This document shows positions 6,491 through 13,351 of a DNA stretch of 16,166 bases, in pieces. The position numbers and the translations under genes were made by a program. Numbering within the stretch: position 1 is the stretch's first letter; each line of letters begins with the position of its first letter. The notes under the pieces are model-generated. The model had not been told where the DNA came from. It ran no database searches and saw nothing but the letters and a program-made list of their open reading frames with translations. Location: assembly GCF_003477995.1 (NCBI RefSeq), contig NZ_QUEM01000046.1, forward strand, positions 1 through 16,166. Direction: 5' to 3'. The DNA is from Bacteroides sp. OF04-15BH (lineage in GTDB: Bacteria > Bacteroidota > Bacteroidia > Bacteroidales > Bacteroidaceae).

Positions 6491-7701
6491 ACACCCAGTT
6501 CGTTTAAGATCTGCATCATTTTAGGCAAAGCCTCCTCTACAGGAGCCACCCATCCGTAATCGGCAATGCGGAAAATGGGCGCATTGCTGTCGGGGTTGAT
6601 GGCAATGATTCTTTTGGCTCCGGTAATGGCGGCGGTATGCTGAATCTGTCCGCTGATGCCAATGGCCACATACAGATCGGGGGCAATGGTATGTCCGGTC
6701 TGCCCTACTTGTCGGGAAGCATCTATCAGATTGGCTTCTACTGCCGCACGTGATCCGGCCACAGCGGCTCCTATACGCTCGGCCCAGGCCTCAATCTCGG
6801 CCACGGTTTCCTTGTTCTTCACTCCACGGCCGATACCGATAATCACCCGGCTCTGGCTCAATGAAGCGGTCTGACAACCTTCATCTTCTTCGTGAATCAC
6901 AGAGATACGTTCGTCCGGACAGAAGGTATAGTCTTCATGACGGATCACCTCTCCGGAACGCATCCTGTCGGGCTCCTGAGCCTGCATCACGCCGGGACGG
7001 ACCGAAGCCATCTGAGGACGGTGGTGCGGTGTGACAATTGTAGCCATGAGATTTCCTCCGAATGCCGGACGGACCTGCTGCAGCAATCCGCTCTCGGTAT
7101 CCATCCGCAATTCCGTACAGTCTGCCGTCAGACCGGTATGAAGCAGAGCAGCCAGACGGGCCGACAGACCTCTTCCGCGCACAGTGGCTCCCACCAGCAA
7201 CGCGGCAGGCTTGCATTCACGGATCAAATCGCAAGCCACCCGGGCATAGTTCTCTTCAATAAAGGTTTCCAGACCGACACGATCCACCAAATGAACCGTA
7301 TCTGCTCCGTAGGCAATCAGATCTGCTGTCATCGGCTCCAACTGATGTCCCAGCAACATGGCGGCAACACGCATGCCGGACTGATCGGCCAACCGGCGGG
7401 CAATACCCAACAGTTCGTAAGTCACGGCCGCAATCTGACCCTGACTGTGCTCGGCCAAAACCCAGATTTCGGCTGCAGTCTGTTGCTCCTCGGTCTGAGT
7501 TTCCGTATTTTCCTGAATGGACAAAGCCTCAGACGGACAGTTCTGCACGCAGCTGCCGCACAGACGGCAGGCTTGCGGATTGATTTCCGGACCATCATTC
7601 ATCTGTATGGCCTGAAAGGCACAAGTTTCGGCACAGATGCCACAGGCGGTACACAGGTCCGTATTTACCTGAAGTGGAAAAGATATTTTATTTGAATTCA
7701 T
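6487..7701 (-). CDS. etfA: Electron transfer flavoprotein alpha subunit with N-terminal 2[4Fe-4S] ferredoxin domain
   Basis: EtfA forms a heterodimer with EtfB, binds FAD and passes electrons from a flavin dehydrogenase to further carriers. The 404-residue protein is longer than a plain EtfA because it starts with a bacterial-type ferredoxin domain: Cys17, 20, 23, 27 and Cys45, 48, 51, 55 each form C-x2-C-x2-C-x3-C, enough for two [4Fe-4S] clusters. An acidic, glutamine-rich linker (about 63-77) leads to the ETF N-terminal domain. The C-terminal FAD domain has G-R-G-V, V-G-Q-T-G, L-Y-V-A-I-G-I-S-G-Q-I-Q-H and A-I-N-P-D-S-N-A-P-I-F, all expected for FAD binding. Ferredoxin-fused EtfA is known from the caffeyl-CoA reductase complex (CarE) of Acetobacterium. 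The reading frame extends to a TTG at 7707, but ATG 7701 is the better start, 15 nt after etfB. Confidence 0.92.
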   Translation of the reverse strand: MNSNKISFPLQVNTDLCTACGICAETCAFQAIQMNDGPEINPQACRLCGSCVQNCPSEALSIQENTETQTEEQQTAAEIWVLAEHSQGQIAAVTYELLGIARRLADQSGMRVAAMLLGHQLEPMTADLIAYGADTVHLVDRVGLETFIEENYARVACDLIRECKPAALLVGATVRGRGLSARLAALLHTGLTADCTELRMDTESGLLQQVRPAFGGNLMATIVTPHHRPQMASVRPGVMQAQEPDRMRSGEVIRHEDYTFCPDERISVIHEEDEGCQTASLSQSRVIIGIGRGVKNKETVAEIEAWAERIGAAVAGSRAAVEANLIDASRQVGQTGHTIAPDLYVAIGISGQIQHTAAITGAKRIIAINPDSNAPIFRIADYGWVAPVEEALPKMMQILNELGV

Positions 7702-7716
7702 GATCAAGATTTTTGT

Positions 7717-8490
7717 TTAAGGATTGATAATCGTGTTCAAGGTCAGCGAGAACTGTTCTCCGCTGTTGATCCAGGAAATCTCTTTGGTGTATTCGGGTAC
7801 ATGAGTAGACACCACGCGAGTGGGCGAAGCCATCAGGCCCACATGAGCGGGATCCAGTCCCAGATCCTTTTCATTCCAAACGACAATCTCCTGTTGCATG
7901 GCTCTGCGCCATCCCTCCAAAGTAGGACTTTGCAGTTCGGCGGCATCGCGTCCCACCATGATGGCGCAAGGCAAAGCCACCTGAAGCACTTGCTGGAACT
8001 GCTCCATCTTTTTACAGACACAAACACCCTGAGGCATCACCGATTCGAAGTGACTGAAGGAAGTGACCTGGGGAATATCCAGATGACCGGCTACTTCCGG
8101 ACCGACTTGAGCCGTATCACCGTCAATGGCCATCTTGCCGAAGAAAAGCATGTCATAGTCACCGATTTTGCGTACAGCCTCAGCCAGAATCAGACTGGTA
8201 CACCAGGTATCACTTCCGGCAAAGGCGGCCGAAGAGAGCAGAATGGCTCTGTGAGCTCCACGCTGTAAAGCTTCACGCAGTACGGTCTGCGCCGATGCCG
8301 GTCCCATGCTGACCGCTACCACCTCGGCTCCGGTCTGGCGACTCAGATTCACGGCAACCTGCAAGGCATACAAATCATCCGGATTCGTCTGGCTCATGGC
8401 CGAAGAGCGTTTCAGAGTTTTCGTTACGGGATCAATGCCCACTTTAGTTGACAGGGGCACCTGTTTCAGAAAAACGATATATCTTTTCAT
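7717..8490 (-). CDS. etfB: Electron transfer flavoprotein beta subunit
   Basis: This is the partner of the ferredoxin-fused EtfA. With ATG 8490 the protein is 257 residues and begins M-K-R-Y-I-V-F-L-K-Q-V-P, matching the usual EtfB opening M-K-I-x-V-x-x-K-Q-V-P. A second ATG at 8502 (M-K-K-T-M-K-R) is possible, while the further upstream extension starts at GTG and overlaps the dehydrogenase gene. T-N-P-D-D-L-Y-A-L (35-43) and A-I-D-G-D-T-A-Q-V-G-P-E-V-A (121-134) are the conserved nucleotide-binding blocks, where housekeeping ETFs bind AMP and bifurcating ETFs bind a second FAD. Sequence alone does not let me say which type this is. The gene lies between the FAD oxidoreductase gene and etfA, which suggests that the oxidoreductase is the electron donor. 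No acyl-CoA dehydrogenase gene is nearby. Confidence 0.93.
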   Translation of the reverse strand: MKRYIVFLKQVPLSTKVGIDPVTKTLKRSSAMSQTNPDDLYALQVAVNLSRQTGAEVVAVSMGPASAQTVLREALQRGAHRAILLSSAAFAGSDTWCTSLILAEAVRKIGDYDMLFFGKMAIDGDTAQVGPEVAGHLDIPQVTSFSHFESVMPQGVCVCKKMEQFQQVLQVALPCAIMVGRDAAELQSPTLEGWRRAMQQEIVVWNEKDLGLDPAHVGLMASPTRVVSTHVPEYTKEISWINSGEQFSLTLNTIINP

Positions 8491-8524
8491 TGTTTTCTTC
8501 ATTAAATGTTCGGTATTCTTGTTT

Positions 8525-9754
8525 CTATCCTCCTTTTTTGTTGGAACGTGCATCGGCACATCTTTTCTGGAATTCCACGGTAAAAGGATCTACTTCTCCG
8601 AAACGGTCCGGAGCAAACAGGGCAGGATCTACAAAAGGAGTCTCTCCCAAAATCATTTCGGCAGCCAGACGTCCCATACCTCCTCCGGCAGCCACTCCAC
8701 CGCCACAGCATCCGGTCACGGTAAACAAACCACGATGCTGTTTAAAGCCTCCGATGATGAACTTGGCATCGGGTACATAGCAGGAAGGACCGGCCATATA
8801 ATGGGCAATGCCCAGCGTGTCGATATCCCGCAGATAGGGTTTCAGCAAAGGAGCGCACTCATCCAGGATTTTCCATTTTGCTTCGGCACGGAAGTCAAAG
8901 TCCTCCAGTTTATCGGTCAGTGTCTGCGGGTCGAACGGCTGGCATTCGCTTTCGCGAAGTCCGATAATCAGGGAGCCTACATCCGAACGGGTAAAGGCGC
9001 GTGCATCGGGAATTACCGTGAAAGGATGATTGGCCGGGAAGCGCTCCGCATCGGGATCAGAAATCCAGAAATGACTTCTTACGGGAGTAAAAGGCAAACC
9101 GATGCCCAACGGACGCATCAGCAGATTGGCCCATGAACCGGCTGCATTGACCACCACCGGAGCCTGAATCTTCGTTCCGTCACACAGTATGACACCTTCC
9201 ACCGCACCGTCGGCTGTCACCGCTATTTCACGTACCTTGGTATTGGTTTTCAGTTCCACACCCAACTTCTGGGCTGCCTTGGCGTAACCGCTGCACAGCA
9301 GAGCCGAGTCAATAAAAGCATCTGTGGGCATATACAAGGCAACCTGCACCGCCTCTTCATTGATCCAAGGCAACAGTTCGCGAACACGCTCCTGACCGAT
9401 CCGCTCATTGGCAATGCCAAAACGGTTGGCGGCCTGCTCCAGAGCTTCCACTTCGCGCAGAGAAGCCTCGGAAGATGCGATGGTAATGCTGCCGCACTGC
9501 TGCAATCCCAATGACTCGCCAAGCAGCGCTTCCATCTCTTCAATACAATCGTAGGTTTCCTGCACCATCTCCATCAGAGCCGGTTTGGTGCGTGCTCGGG
9601 TGAGCAGACAGGCTGCACGGGCTGATGCCTGCGATGCAATGTCGTTGCCATCCAACAACAGGATATTGCCTGCGCGGCGTTTGGCCAACTGGTAGGCTGT
9701 GGCGCATCCAAGCAACCCGCCTCCCACAATAATCATATCATACTGGTTTTTCAT
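8525..9754 (-). CDS. FAD-dependent amine dehydrogenase/oxidase of the DAO (glycine/sarcosine oxidase) family
   Basis: This 409-residue flavoprotein oxidises a C-N bond or a related C-H bond. The N-terminus I-I-V-G-G-G-L-L-G (8-16) is the Rossmann FAD motif, L-L-D-G (33-36) ends the second strand with an acidic residue, and V-V-N-A-A-G-S-W-A-N (201-210) is the second FAD motif. The C-terminus has the DAO pattern F-I-I-G-G ... T-G-C-C-G-G-G-V-A-A-G-G-G-M-G-R-L-A-A-E, then P-A-L-F-A-P-D-R-F. The length fits glycine, sarcosine or D-amino-acid oxidase relatives and is too short for GlpD or two-domain dimethylglycine dehydrogenases. No clear site for covalent flavin attachment is visible. It is encoded directly before etfB and etfA, so it probably acts as a dehydrogenase handing electrons to ETF. 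The substrate is unknown; an N-substituted aminophosphonate is my favoured guess from context. Confidence 0.85.
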   Translation of the reverse strand: MKNQYDMIIVGGGLLGCATAYQLAKRRAGNILLLDGNDIASQASARAACLLTRARTKPALMEMVQETYDCIEEMEALLGESLGLQQCGSITIASSEASLREVEALEQAANRFGIANERIGQERVRELLPWINEEAVQVALYMPTDAFIDSALLCSGYAKAAQKLGVELKTNTKVREIAVTADGAVEGVILCDGTKIQAPVVVNAAGSWANLLMRPLGIGLPFTPVRSHFWISDPDAERFPANHPFTVIPDARAFTRSDVGSLIIGLRESECQPFDPQTLTDKLEDFDFRAEAKWKILDECAPLLKPYLRDIDTLGIAHYMAGPSCYVPDAKFIIGGFKQHRGLFTVTGCCGGGVAAGGGMGRLAAEMILGETPFVDPALFAPDRFGEVDPFTVEFQKRCADARSNKKGG

Positions 9755-9782
9755 CTTATTCCTTATTTATTATATATATGAA

Positions 9783-11108
9783 TCAAATCAATCCGTATTG
9801 AGAATCCAAAGTACATTCTTCTACTTCCTCTTTTCGTTTCTTGTCATTTGTCATCTGGTATCTTCTGTAAATCAGGATTCCTGCAACACTGAACAGTACA
9901 GTGCCCAAGATACCGACGGTCATGGCCATTTTGTTGAACAGGGCAAACCACTCCAGATCAATACGCAGCATCTCTTTGATGGAGAGGAGCGACACGGTTC
10001 CCACATAGCCTATAAAATCAATAATCGCGATGAAGAATCCTACATTTCCCTTGATCTTGAAGCAGGCAATAAAACGGTCAAAGAAGATGGTCTGGAAAGT
10101 CAGATAGGCAATGTAAAGCGAAAGACTCTGTACAAACAGCCAGACAATAGGCGAAAGATCCAGAGTTTCATAATTGGCCGATACATAAGTCATCGTCAAG
10201 CAGCCCGCAATAACCAGAAACATCAGACACATCAAAGCCTTGATATTGCTGCGGAAGAAGACAAACAGTCCGAAGATACCCAGAATAATCAGTGTCACCA
10301 CGGTATCCACCTGTGCGAACAACCAGGAAGACTGTCCCGACATATCCAGAATGTTCACCAGAAAATCTTCTTTAATATCACGAAGCACCAGCAACAGGAA
10401 ATTACCGATAAACAGCAAAGACAGGATGGGTGCATATTTCCGGAACAAGGCTACGCGTCCCTTATGATCCAGGATCACCCGTTCATTTCGCAGCTGAATA
10501 TCTTCGGCTGTGGGATGCGGCAGACGCTTGAGCATATATCCCATAAAGATGAGCAACGGCAATGCTACAGCACCGATCAGCGCCGGCATCCAGAAAGCAT
10601 CAATCTGAAGATCGTTGATCACAAAGAGACCGAAACTCTTTGCCAGTCCGGAACTGAACACAATACTTACTCCCAACAGGCTGGCCAGCATATCCGTAAT
10701 CTTACGTCCTTCGATAAAGCTGAAGATCACGCCCCACATACAACCCAAAGAAAGTCCGTTGACAAACATGGCCAGAGCGTTGTAAGGAGCGCTCAGCAGT
10801 CCGAAAAAGAGCAAGGCCACCTCGGCCAGAATCGCAGAAGAAACGAAAAAACGGAAACGCTTTTCCCGTTTCAGCTCGGAAATGATCTTGATGCCGAAGA
10901 ACTTGGCTACCAGATAACCCAGAATCTGAATGGTAGTCACCGCCACCTTATAATCGATTCCGAAAAAGTCCATTCCCTGAAAGGAAGCCGCTGTATAAGG
11001 TTTGCGGAGCGCATATACGAGCGAATAGGAAAGTAAGGCTGCCCCTCCGGCCCAAAGTATCAGAATCAGTTCTGAAAGATTCTTGTTTTTTGCAATCTGT
11101 TTCATCAT
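9783..11108 (-). CDS. DUF5690 family membrane transporter, probable organophosphonate importer (module B)
   Basis: This is a 441-residue paralogue of the module A transporter, alike along the whole length, with about 12 hydrophobic segments. Shared blocks include L-S-Y-S-L-V-Y-A-L-R-K-P (Arg35), N-G-L-S-L-G-C-M-W-G-V-I-F-S-F, S-S-G-x-A-K-S, V-L-R-D-I-K-E-D-F (Arg243) and I-K-G-N-V-G-F-F. The two arginines correspond to the GlpT phosphate-binding arginines by eye, so an anionic phosphorus compound is the likely cargo. The paralogues differ in several loops and at the N-terminus, which suits related but distinct substrates. The gene is first in its operon, 28 nt upstream of the FAD oxidoreductase gene. 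Two adjacent ATG codons (11108 and 11105) could each be the start. That it imports and does not exchange or export is inferred from its position with catabolic genes. Confidence 0.83.
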   Translation of the reverse strand: MMKQIAKNKNLSELILILWAGGAALLSYSLVYALRKPYTAASFQGMDFFGIDYKVAVTTIQILGYLVAKFFGIKIISELKREKRFRFFVSSAILAEVALLFFGLLSAPYNALAMFVNGLSLGCMWGVIFSFIEGRKITDMLASLLGVSIVFSSGLAKSFGLFVINDLQIDAFWMPALIGAVALPLLIFMGYMLKRLPHPTAEDIQLRNERVILDHKGRVALFRKYAPILSLLFIGNFLLLVLRDIKEDFLVNILDMSGQSSWLFAQVDTVVTLIILGIFGLFVFFRSNIKALMCLMFLVIAGCLTMTYVSANYETLDLSPIVWLFVQSLSLYIAYLTFQTIFFDRFIACFKIKGNVGFFIAIIDFIGYVGTVSLLSIKEMLRIDLEWFALFNKMAMTVGILGTVLFSVAGILIYRRYQMTNDKKRKEEVEECTLDSQYGLI

Positions 11109-11137
11109 ATTTTTATCAGTTTTTTTGTTTTCGAAAG

Positions 11138-11145
11138 CAAATGTA
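11138..11145 (-). promoter_or_regulatory. -7 box of the module B catabolic operon
   Basis: CAAATGTA on the plus strand reads TACATTTG on the minus strand, an exact match to TAnnTTTG. It lies 29 nt upstream of the ATG at 11108. A CAAA (TTTG on the minus strand) at 11161-11164 lies upstream, but closer than the usual -33 spacing. Confidence 0.65.
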
Positions 11146-11203
11146 CAGGAGGGGAAATATCAAAAAAATTAATTAATCATTTATTATAAACGCCTGAAAT
11201 TCA

Positions 11204-11251
11204 GTATTTATAATGTAATATTAATGTGTAGATTACGACATAAGTTTGTAA
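11204..11251. promoter_or_regulatory. Candidate operator of module B sharing the bipartite element
   Basis: GTAATATTAATGT (11215-11227), a 17-nt gap and TTTGTAA (11245-11251) repeat the module A element with one mismatch in 20 defined bases and identical spacing. The two GTAA copies are again 33 bp apart. A degenerate GTATT sits 11 bp upstream at 11204, where module A has GTAAC. The element lies 69 nt from the operon -7 box and 71 nt from the regulator -7 box. Confidence 0.6.
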
Positions 11252-11322
11252 TAAACCGGGCATTTTTGTAGGGCTATTGACACATCAACGGGGCATTTTA
11301 TTTCTCTTTTGCCGAAAAAGTC

Positions 11323-11330
11323 TACCTTTG
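11323..11330 (+). promoter_or_regulatory. -7 box of the module B regulator
   Basis: TACCTTTG matches TAnnTTTG exactly and ends 22 nt before the ATG at 11353, the same distance as in module A. The flanking AAAAAG upstream is also shared. A TTTG at 11308-11311 is too close to be a standard -33 element. Confidence 0.65.
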
Positions 11331-11352
11331 CTGAAAAGCATGTTTCAATCTT

Positions 11353-12261
11353 ATGGATAAACTGATATTTCTCTATGAACAACTGAAAAAAATCCGTGAA
11401 TCGGGAGTCAAGGTAAAAGACATATCCGAGGAAACAGACATTGCCTCCAGCGTACTGTCTTCTCTTTATTCATCGGTGCTGCCGGCTTATGTGAACATGG
11501 TTGCTGCCGGTGAAGATGCCGACGAGGCATTGGACAAGGCTCTGCAACAGGTAAACAATGTTTCCAAAAGGAAACTGATGGGCTGTCTGGACGATCTTCT
11601 GGAGAAACTGGCTCATTTGAAACCCAAAGGAAACCTTACGAAGAGTCAGGAACATTCTGTTTTTCATGATCTGGAAAAGGAGGCAGCGCGTTATGTGCAT
11701 CATGCCGGTGCCTATACCGGACTGTATACAGCCTACAGCCGTTCGTCGTTTTCCGACGGACTGAAAGTGGAGCCTTATCAGATAGCCTCTTTGGCTGAAG
11801 GCGAACTGATGCCACGCGTGTATTGTCAGAGCATGAACGGAGAATATTATACCGGTACCGGCATGTTCTCTCCCTTCCAGACCGGTTATCTGATGTTCAA
11901 CGAACAGAAGAAACTGCAAGTAACCCTCAAAGTGGTTTATCTGCAACTGCCTGTTCTGGAACATCCGGCACTGATCAAGGGTATCTACATGACGCATGAC
12001 TACAACCGGAATCCCATAGCACGGCGGGTAGTACTGGTGCGCCAGGGTGATGAAATCCCTCTGGATGAATTCGCCCAACTGAAAACTCAGGTGATCCCGA
12101 AAAATGATATCCCGACCGAACTGAAACCTTTTTATGACTATACGTGTCAGGAAAATGATGTCATAAAAAGTATCATGCTGGTTTCCCCGCAAATGAATAT
12201 GGAGGAACTGGCAGAAGAGAAGAAGATGCTGCGCTTGCTTTCTTCTTCCACTAAAGAATAA
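11353..12261 (+). CDS. Predicted transcriptional regulator of module B (paralogue of the module A regulator)
   Basis: This 302-residue soluble protein is alike along its length to the regulator encoded at 4426-5316. In the first 46 residues I count 24 identities, including G-V-K-x-K-D, A-S-S-V-x-S-x-L-Y-S and V-L-P-x-Y, which form the candidate helix-turn-helix and the segment after it. V-N-N-V-S-K-x-K-L, L-K-x-E-P-Y, F-N-E-Q and N-P-I-A-R-R-x-x-x-V are also kept. The middle part (about 145-190) is more divergent, which would suit a changed effector. The protein ends in a short charged helix with E-E-K-K-M-L. The gene is divergent from the transporter-FAD oxidoreductase-etfBA-porin operon and should control it and possibly itself. 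I do not know a named family for the C-terminal region. Confidence 0.6.
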   Translation: MDKLIFLYEQLKKIRESGVKVKDISEETDIASSVLSSLYSSVLPAYVNMVAAGEDADEALDKALQQVNNVSKRKLMGCLDDLLEKLAHLKPKGNLTKSQEHSVFHDLEKEAARYVHHAGAYTGLYTAYSRSSFSDGLKVEPYQIASLAEGELMPRVYCQSMNGEYYTGTGMFSPFQTGYLMFNEQKKLQVTLKVVYLQLPVLEHPALIKGIYMTHDYNRNPIARRVVLVRQGDEIPLDEFAQLKTQVIPKNDIPTELKPFYDYTCQENDVIKSIMLVSPQMNMEELAEEKKMLRLLSSSTKE

Positions 12262-12568
12262 GAGAACTTATGCAAACAAGAACAAAAGCGGCATTCAGAC
12301 AAAATACCCTTTTTCCCATAAACCAAACTTAGCAATGACAAGATAAAGAAGGAAGGTGGTGTCAGAATAAAATGAATACTCTCCCAAGTTACCCTCAGTA
12401 ACGGTAATACTTTTCAAAGAGTGATTAGACCCACTTCCATATAACAACGGCCCGAACTTGAATGTTCGGGCCGTTGTTATTAAATAAGAGAAGGGCATCA
12501 AAATGATGTATTTTACCAAATCCTTAGCGAAAAGTTCTGCACTGCTCCATTACAGCCAATACAGTGAA
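12262..12568. other. Intergenic stretch after the module B regulator
   Basis: No coding sequence is supported; the open frames here are short and lack motifs. It holds a palindrome GTTAC-N5-GTAAC (12388-12402) followed by another GTAAT at 12404-12408, a minus-strand TAAGTTTG box at 12324-12331 with no gene to serve, and the strong hairpin at 12441-12480. The 180 nt between the regulator stop and that hairpin are otherwise unexplained. Confidence 0.5.
12441..12480. terminator. Perfect 17-bp hairpin between convergent genes
   Basis: ATAACAACGGCCCGAAC (12441-12457) is the exact reverse complement of 12464-12480, closing a 6-nt loop. It lies between the module B regulator and the HAD phosphatase gene, which converge, and probably ends both transcripts. 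The GC-rich core with A/T-rich ends is typical of a bidirectional intrinsic terminator. Confidence 0.85.
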
Positions 12569-13207
12569 TCAGAGCAGTTCTTCAAGTGACGGCATCAGCG
12601 CCACATGAGGATAAGCCTGCAGCTCCTCGCGGGTGGTCATGCCATGCAGCACTCCGGCAAAATCCACTCCGGCGGCACGTGCTGTCTGCGCATCCACCAC
12701 ACTGTCGCCCAGATAAAGCACCTCATCGGCCGCCACCTTCAGACGGTCCAGAGCTGCCAGCAGTCCTTCGGGCGAAGGCTTGTGCGCCCGGACATCCTCT
12801 CCCCCAATGACCACATCCAGAAAATCGTCGCCCAGATAACGGGACAACAGATCCAGAATACGGTAGCGGTATTTTGTGGAAATGATGCCCAGCTGTGCTC
12901 CCTGCTCCTTCAGGCTGCGCAACACCTTCAGGGTTTCGGGAAAGAGCACCGTGTTGGCAGTCATGTGCACATCCGCGGCCTTGACATATTCCGCCTTGTA
13001 GGCAGCCAGCACCGTCGGATCGCTCACGCCGGTGAGCAGGGCAAACGATTCCTCCAGAGTCAGACCGATGGTGCGTTTGATCTGCATTTCGGAAATGCCC
13101 TGATAATCGTGGTTATCGAGCACGATGCGAAAGCACTTTACGATTCCTTTTGACGAATCGGCCAACGTATAATCAAAGTCAAACAAATAAGCTTTATATT
13201 TCTTCAT
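12569..13207 (-). CDS. HAD-family phosphatase, phosphoglycolate phosphatase-like
   Basis: This 212-residue cytoplasmic protein is a HAD hydrolase with a helical cap, of the Gph/beta-phosphoglucomutase-like group. Motif I is L-F-D-F-D-Y-T-L-A-D-S-S, with Asp10 as nucleophile and Asp12 as acid/base. Motif II is I-I-S-T-K (Ser110), motif III is Lys143 in A-H-K-P-S-P-E-G, and motif IV is L-G-D-S-V-V-D (167-172). Unlike PhnX it has the second aspartate and lacks the cap lysine block, so it should hydrolyse a phosphate ester, not a C-P bond. Phosphoglycolate is the usual family annotation, but the real substrate could be another small phosphate. I chose ATG 13207: the upstream ATG at 13225 would lie only about 2 nt from the predicted transcript start. 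It has its own promoter, so a link to the phosphonate modules is not indicated. Confidence 0.85.
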   Translation of the reverse strand: MKKYKAYLFDFDYTLADSSKGIVKCFRIVLDNHDYQGISEMQIKRTIGLTLEESFALLTGVSDPTVLAAYKAEYVKAADVHMTANTVLFPETLKVLRSLKEQGAQLGIISTKYRYRILDLLSRYLGDDFLDVVIGGEDVRAHKPSPEGLLAALDRLKVAADEVLYLGDSVVDAQTARAAGVDFAGVLHGMTTREELQAYPHVALMPSLEELL

Positions 13208-13233
13208 AATCTCTGTTGTTTCCATTCCGGCTA

Positions 13234-13241
13234 CAAAGATA
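13234..13241 (-). promoter_or_regulatory. -7 box of the HAD phosphatase gene
   Basis: CAAAGATA on the plus strand reads TATCTTTG on the minus strand, an exact TAnnTTTG match 26 nt upstream of ATG 13207. It favours that start over the ATG at 13225. Confidence 0.6.
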
Positions 13242-13310
13242 CGAAAATCCTTTAAAACACATGTCAGTCATTTTTCATGAGGCAAGAAAAGGAAATCAAA
13301 AATAAATCCA

Positions 13311-13318
13311 TAAATTTG
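13311..13318 (+). promoter_or_regulatory. -7 box of the potassium channel gene
   Basis: TAAATTTG matches TAnnTTTG exactly and ends 33 nt before ATG 13352. An in-frame upstream ATG at 13277 lies before this box, so it is unlikely to be used from this promoter. Confidence 0.6.
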
Positions 13319-13351
13319 CAACCATTCGTCATCAGAAAAACAAATCAGAAT

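Noticed and set aside
5390..6559. Long plus-strand open frame opposite the porin gene
   Set aside because: It is antisense to a well-supported porin with signal peptide and family signature, and has no recognisable features of its own.
9783..11108. The two transporter genes as a recent tandem duplication
   Set aside because: The proteins are clearly paralogous but diverged throughout, including loops and N-termini, so the duplication must be old or the copies were acquired separately.
12388..12402. GTTAC-N5-GTAAC as a DNA inversion site of the Bacteroides phase-variation type
   Set aside because: No matching inverted copy is visible in the window, no recombinase gene is nearby, and no promoter would be flipped towards a surface-protein operon.
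12569..13207. HAD phosphatase as a second phosphonatase belonging to the phosphonate modules
   Set aside because: It has the ordinary D-x-D motif and lacks the PhnX cap lysine block, and it has its own promoter and a terminator separating it from module B.
13277..13351. Longer start for the potassium channel at ATG 13277
   Set aside because: The TAnnTTTG box at 13311-13318 lies downstream of this ATG, and the extra 25 residues are polar with no homology-like features. ATG 13352 fits better.
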